Both the position numbers and the translations under genes were made by a program. Below are positions 61,171-64,000 of a stretch of 64,000 nt of DNA, piece by piece. Below the pieces are notes generated by a model. That model saw nothing but the letters and a program-made list of their open reading frames with translations. It ran no database searches and was not told where the DNA came from. This DNA is from Tachypleus tridentatus (Eukaryota > Arthropoda > Merostomata > Xiphosura > Limulidae), in contig NC_134825.1 of the NCBI RefSeq assembly GCF_004210375.1, positions 70,919,558 to 70,983,557 on the forward strand. Direction: 5' to 3'. Numbering within the stretch: the first letter of the stretch is position 1; every line of letters begins with the position of its first letter.

Positions 61171-61374
61171 TCGTGGATTTTCATTGGCTCAGCTGTTACA
61201 GCTACAGATACGCACATAATCCACGAAAAGTGAAATGAGCCTCATTTCTCCGTAGGATATATCACAGTAGTGTTCATGAAATGCCACATTACACCTTGGA
61301 TAGATCCCGTAGGAAGGATTTCAGTGGTTTTTAATATCTTTGAAACAGTGTCCACTGATGTTTATGGACATTCT

Positions 61375-61521
61375 CACCTTGGACAATTGCAAGCAGCTTC
61401 TGTCTCTGAACTTTTTAACCATTTCGTTGACAAACAAACAAACAAAACGTTTTGCATGACCCACATTTTGTAATTGTTCTGCAGTAATATGTTGGCAGAG
61501 CTCACTTGGAATTATAGCCAT
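61375..61521 (-). CDS. Candidate first coding exon, unrecognised protein
   Basis: The minus-strand ATG (context AAAATGG) opens MAIIPSELCQHITAEQLQNV, then GHAKRFVCLFVNEMVKKFRD and RSCLQLSK, up to the strong donor AAG|GTGAGA at 61369-61374. The 49-codon length keeps phase 0. No family was recognised. It is about 4.2 kb upstream of the SAM exon on the same strand and could belong to the same gene, but nothing links them directly. Confidence 0.35.
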
Positions 61522-62075
61522 TTTGATAGTACAGCCACACCAACATAATAAATTGTTCTAGATTTAACCATATACTGTGTGTTCTACTGTTAGCAGCGAA
61601 ATAACAGCTGTACTTTCGTAAACAACGCCATTTTTAATGACATGCAAAAGTTTTCGCCGTATGGTTCGACATAAAAATCATTTCAAATATCTACACTAAC
61701 TTAACTTTACGACCACGTTATACAGTTATATCAACTATTCTTTTAATTATTTTCCAGTTGTTTTCATGGTAATTTCTATAATTACACGCAATAGATTCCT
61801 CACATTTATGAAGTACTTATCATAAAATAAATTAATTACACATGATGAAAATAAAAATTAAAAATCCACAACAGTGGATACTTATTATTCATCGTATTTT
61901 CACAATTGGGTTTGGTTCACGAATCGCACCTATTACAAATTCTTGAAACATACAAAACTCCACAGTGTATGCATTACCGACCTTAGTGGGCTGATCTTGT
62001 TCCAGATATATTGCTAACCTGATCTCAAGCTAGTTTGATGATCGATCTCAGTGGACTGATAGAAAGTTTAGTGGT
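61522..62075. other. Non-coding stretch without recognised features
   Basis: AT-rich. It may hold the promoter of the candidate minus-strand exon at 61375-61521. No core promoter motif stands out. Confidence 0.4.
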
Positions 62076-62220
62076 AAATTGGTCTAATACCAAACGTTGT
62101 TTACTTTTCTTTCAACAGGTAGCTGCAGTAAATTAAAGTTTTCAAACCTAACAGCTTGATTATCAGTTATTCAGATCTGGAATAATCCATATTATGTCAT
62201 AAAAAGTTCGGGAAGCCTTG
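62076..62220. repeat. Segment duplicated at 32957-33100, copy 2
   Basis: Nearly identical to the other copy (one A/G change in CAACAG(A/G)TAGCTGCAG, few others) and likewise followed by a minus-strand SINE-A. Confidence 0.85.
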
Positions 62221-62305
62221 TTTGTTTGTTTTGGAATTTCGCGCAAATCTACATGAGAACTATCTGCGCTAGCTGTCCCTAATTTAACAGTGTAAGACTA
62301 GAGGG
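62221..62305 (-). mobile_element. SINE-A, split by LINE copy 2
   Basis: The tail and first part of the body (GTTTGTTTTGGAATTTCGCG to GTAAGACTAGAGGGA) stop abruptly at the LINE 3' terminus. The rest of this SINE should lie beyond the LINE, past the window end. Confidence 0.85.
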
Positions 62306-62952
62306 ATTGATTGATTTAGTGTTTTATGGCACAAAGCAGCTAGGCTATCTGCGCCAAACCTCCGGTAAAAAGGTAAAAATAAAGTAAATGTAGTAAAATA
62401 CATAAAAGGAAATGAAGGTAAAAACAAAACAGCAATTAAAACAGAAAATGGCGTAAACACCAATGTTGACATCCAGTCTACAAAGTTGTAAAGGACTACC
62501 TGTAGCAGAATGGTAATGATCATAACCCGCCAGGAAGACTAACAGGTAAGTATAAGAACCACCGTCAGTCACCTGAAGTTGGTGTTTCCAGTCCTGGTTC
62601 CGGGTTATGTGTCATTATGGTCAGTACTGAAAGGTAAAGTAGTAAAAGTGTGAAATGACATGCAGCAAAAGTGTAATAACAACTCGCCAGGACGACTAAC
62701 GAGTAGTTCAAACGGATAGTTCAAACAGTTGGCCTTTCCAGTCCTGGTGTCGAGTTATTTAATGTTCTGGCCATTTTCCAATGTCAAATTGAACGAGAGA
62801 GAATAAAACTGTAAAAAAGGAACCACAGTTAAAAAGGTGTAATGAATAAATATGCAACATTTAAATGAGATTAAAAAGATTAATGGCCATTAAAAAATTA
62901 AAAACGTTATCAAGTTGGACAGTGTCATTATCACCAATAACACTGTCCAATG

Positions 62953-63303
62953 TTACAGACAGGTCCTGGGAAAAAATATGTTTAAAATATTGCGTCGTTG
63001 AGAATTGTAACGATGGCAAGAAAGTAAAACGTGGCTGATAGTGAGTTGAGTGTCACACAAACTACACATAGGTGCATCAGTTCCAGATAAAAGAAAACGA
63101 TGAGTTAAAAAACTGTGACCAATGCGTAGTCTAGTTAGAACAACTTCCTCCTTCCGAACTTTACGGAAGCTAGATGGCCAAAATCCAATATAGGGTTTGA
63201 TTTGAAAAAGCTTGTTGTCGCGTTGCTCACTCCAAGTGGACTGCCAGCTGGCACGGAGCCGAGCCTTGAAGACAACACCATAGTCCATGTACGGAATAGG
63301 CAC
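62953..63303 (-). pseudogene. LINE copy 2, C-terminal CCHC region of ORF2
   Basis: The minus-strand frame reads FKARLRASWQSTWSEQRDNK then EEVVLTRLRIGHSFLTHRFL, followed by CSLCDTQLTISHVLLSC. The spacing is C-x2-C-x7-H-x4-C, the zinc-finger-like end found after RNase H in Jockey/I-type elements. It is upstream-continuous with the RNase H relic after correction of one frameshift. Confidence 0.85.
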
Positions 63304-63331
63304 AGGGGTGATAGTGCCGGAGCAGATAGAT

Positions 63332-64000
63332 TTAGCTGCCGTGTCTGCAAGCTCGTTCCCGCGAATACCAACATGGTCTGGTATCCAGAAAAAACTGGAT
63401 AGAAGTAGCTGCTAATGAGAAATGGGCCAGTCGGTTTTGAATATCAGCGAAAACAGGATGTGAGCCAACGTGAAGCGATTCCAGGGCCAGTATAGAACTA
63501 AGCGAATCAGTATAAATAGTGCAGTTGGAGTACTGCTCAGCTGCAATATGATCCAGGACAAGAGAAATAGCATACAGTTCAGCAGTGAACACAGAAGCTG
63601 TAGAAAGGATTCTGCACACAACCACCAAACCATGGCAGAGCCCACACAGTCACCTGATTTCGAACCATCTGTATAAACAGGAATGGAAGGATGGTTCATA
63701 AGATGTTCAGCAAATAACAGACAGTATTTACAATCCAGAGTGTTTGCTTTTCTAAGATGACTTAAAGACAGGTCATAATTGGGGACTGCAAGAAGCCATG
63801 GTGGGATGGGCTGACCTGTGGAATCTGCAATGTTATCCAAGGACAGACGCAATTCATCCAATTGCGCCCGGATGCGAAGGCCAAGCGGAACAATGACAGA
63901 TCGTCTGTTCTGAAAAAGTACAGCCCACCGAGGAAGGAAAACACATCCCCAAGTGGGATGCTTTGTTAAGGGACGAAGTTTCGAAGTATATTGTAAAGAA
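63332..64000 (-). pseudogene. LINE copy 2, RNase H domain of ORF2, frameshifted
   Basis: Three frames carry successive RNase H blocks: IPVYTDGSKSGDCVGSAMVW (first Asp), then VFTAELYAISLVLDHIAAEQ (Glu) and CTIYTDSLSSILALESLHV (Asp), then FWIPDHVGIRGNELADTAAK (terminal His/Asp block). One frame change falls near 63630 and another in an A-run near 63395-63400. The frame holding MDELRLSLDNIADSTGQPIP continues upstream to the window end. All four acidic positions appear to be kept, but the frameshifts break the protein. Confidence 0.85.

Larger units (their letters stand above)
62306..64000 (-). mobile_element. Non-LTR retrotransposon, copy 2, runs off the window
   Basis: The 3' terminus is at the left: (minus strand) AAACACTAAATCAATCAATC. 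A 3' UTR with two subrepeats (CCAGTCCTGGTTCCGGGTTA near 62590, CCAGTCCTGGTGTCGAGTTA near 62740) comes next, then the C-terminal CCHC region (63000-63150) and RNase H (63330-63870), with ORF2 continuing past 64000. It is better preserved than copy 1. It inserted into a SINE-A, so it is younger than that SINE. Confidence 0.9.

Overview
This is an AT-rich animal nuclear sequence of very low gene density. I place it in a chelicerate-like arthropod. The SINE families look like those I associate from memory with horseshoe crab genomes, but that placement was not checked against any database.

The one gene recognised with confidence is Daam (Dishevelled-associated activator of morphogenesis, a formin) on the minus strand. 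Its first coding exon (60 codons, 9105-9284) and second coding exon (30 codons, 767-856) have clean splice sites and join in phase. The rest of the gene lies beyond position 1. The intron between the two exons is about 8.2 kb and holds a 1.55-kb Tc1-type transposon, a roughly 0.6-kb dispersed repeat and two SINEs. Three other coding candidates, all on the minus strand, are a SAM-domain exon (57049-57216) and unrecognised candidates at 61375-61521 and 24687-24872. No multi-exon model could be built for them.

From 9.3 kb to the right end the window is mostly non-coding and full of mobile-element debris. It holds about 22 copies or fragments of a 270-bp tRNA-derived SINE (called SINE-A here), eight of a 120-bp tRNA-derived SINE (SINE-B) and nine of another 120-bp one (SINE-C), plus traces of a fourth. 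The 28.6-29.1 kb stretch is a 58-bp minisatellite. There are three further mariner/Tc1 relics: 12.3-12.7 kb (internally deleted), 33.6-34.4 kb (decayed), and 57.3-57.8 kb (short element split by a SINE).

The right third carries two minus-strand copies of one RNase H-bearing non-LTR retrotransposon. Copy 1 (51.4-55.6 kb) keeps an ORF1 relic, pieces of reverse transcriptase, RNase H and a CCHC tail, but has large internal deletions and several SINE insertions. Copy 2 (62.3-64.0 kb, running off the window) keeps a better RNase H and CCHC end. All three SINE families share a 3' tail. A similar sequence occurs at the 3' end of this LINE, which suggests a LINE/SINE mobilisation partnership. That is the most interesting observation here. 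No new defence-like or metabolic system was found.
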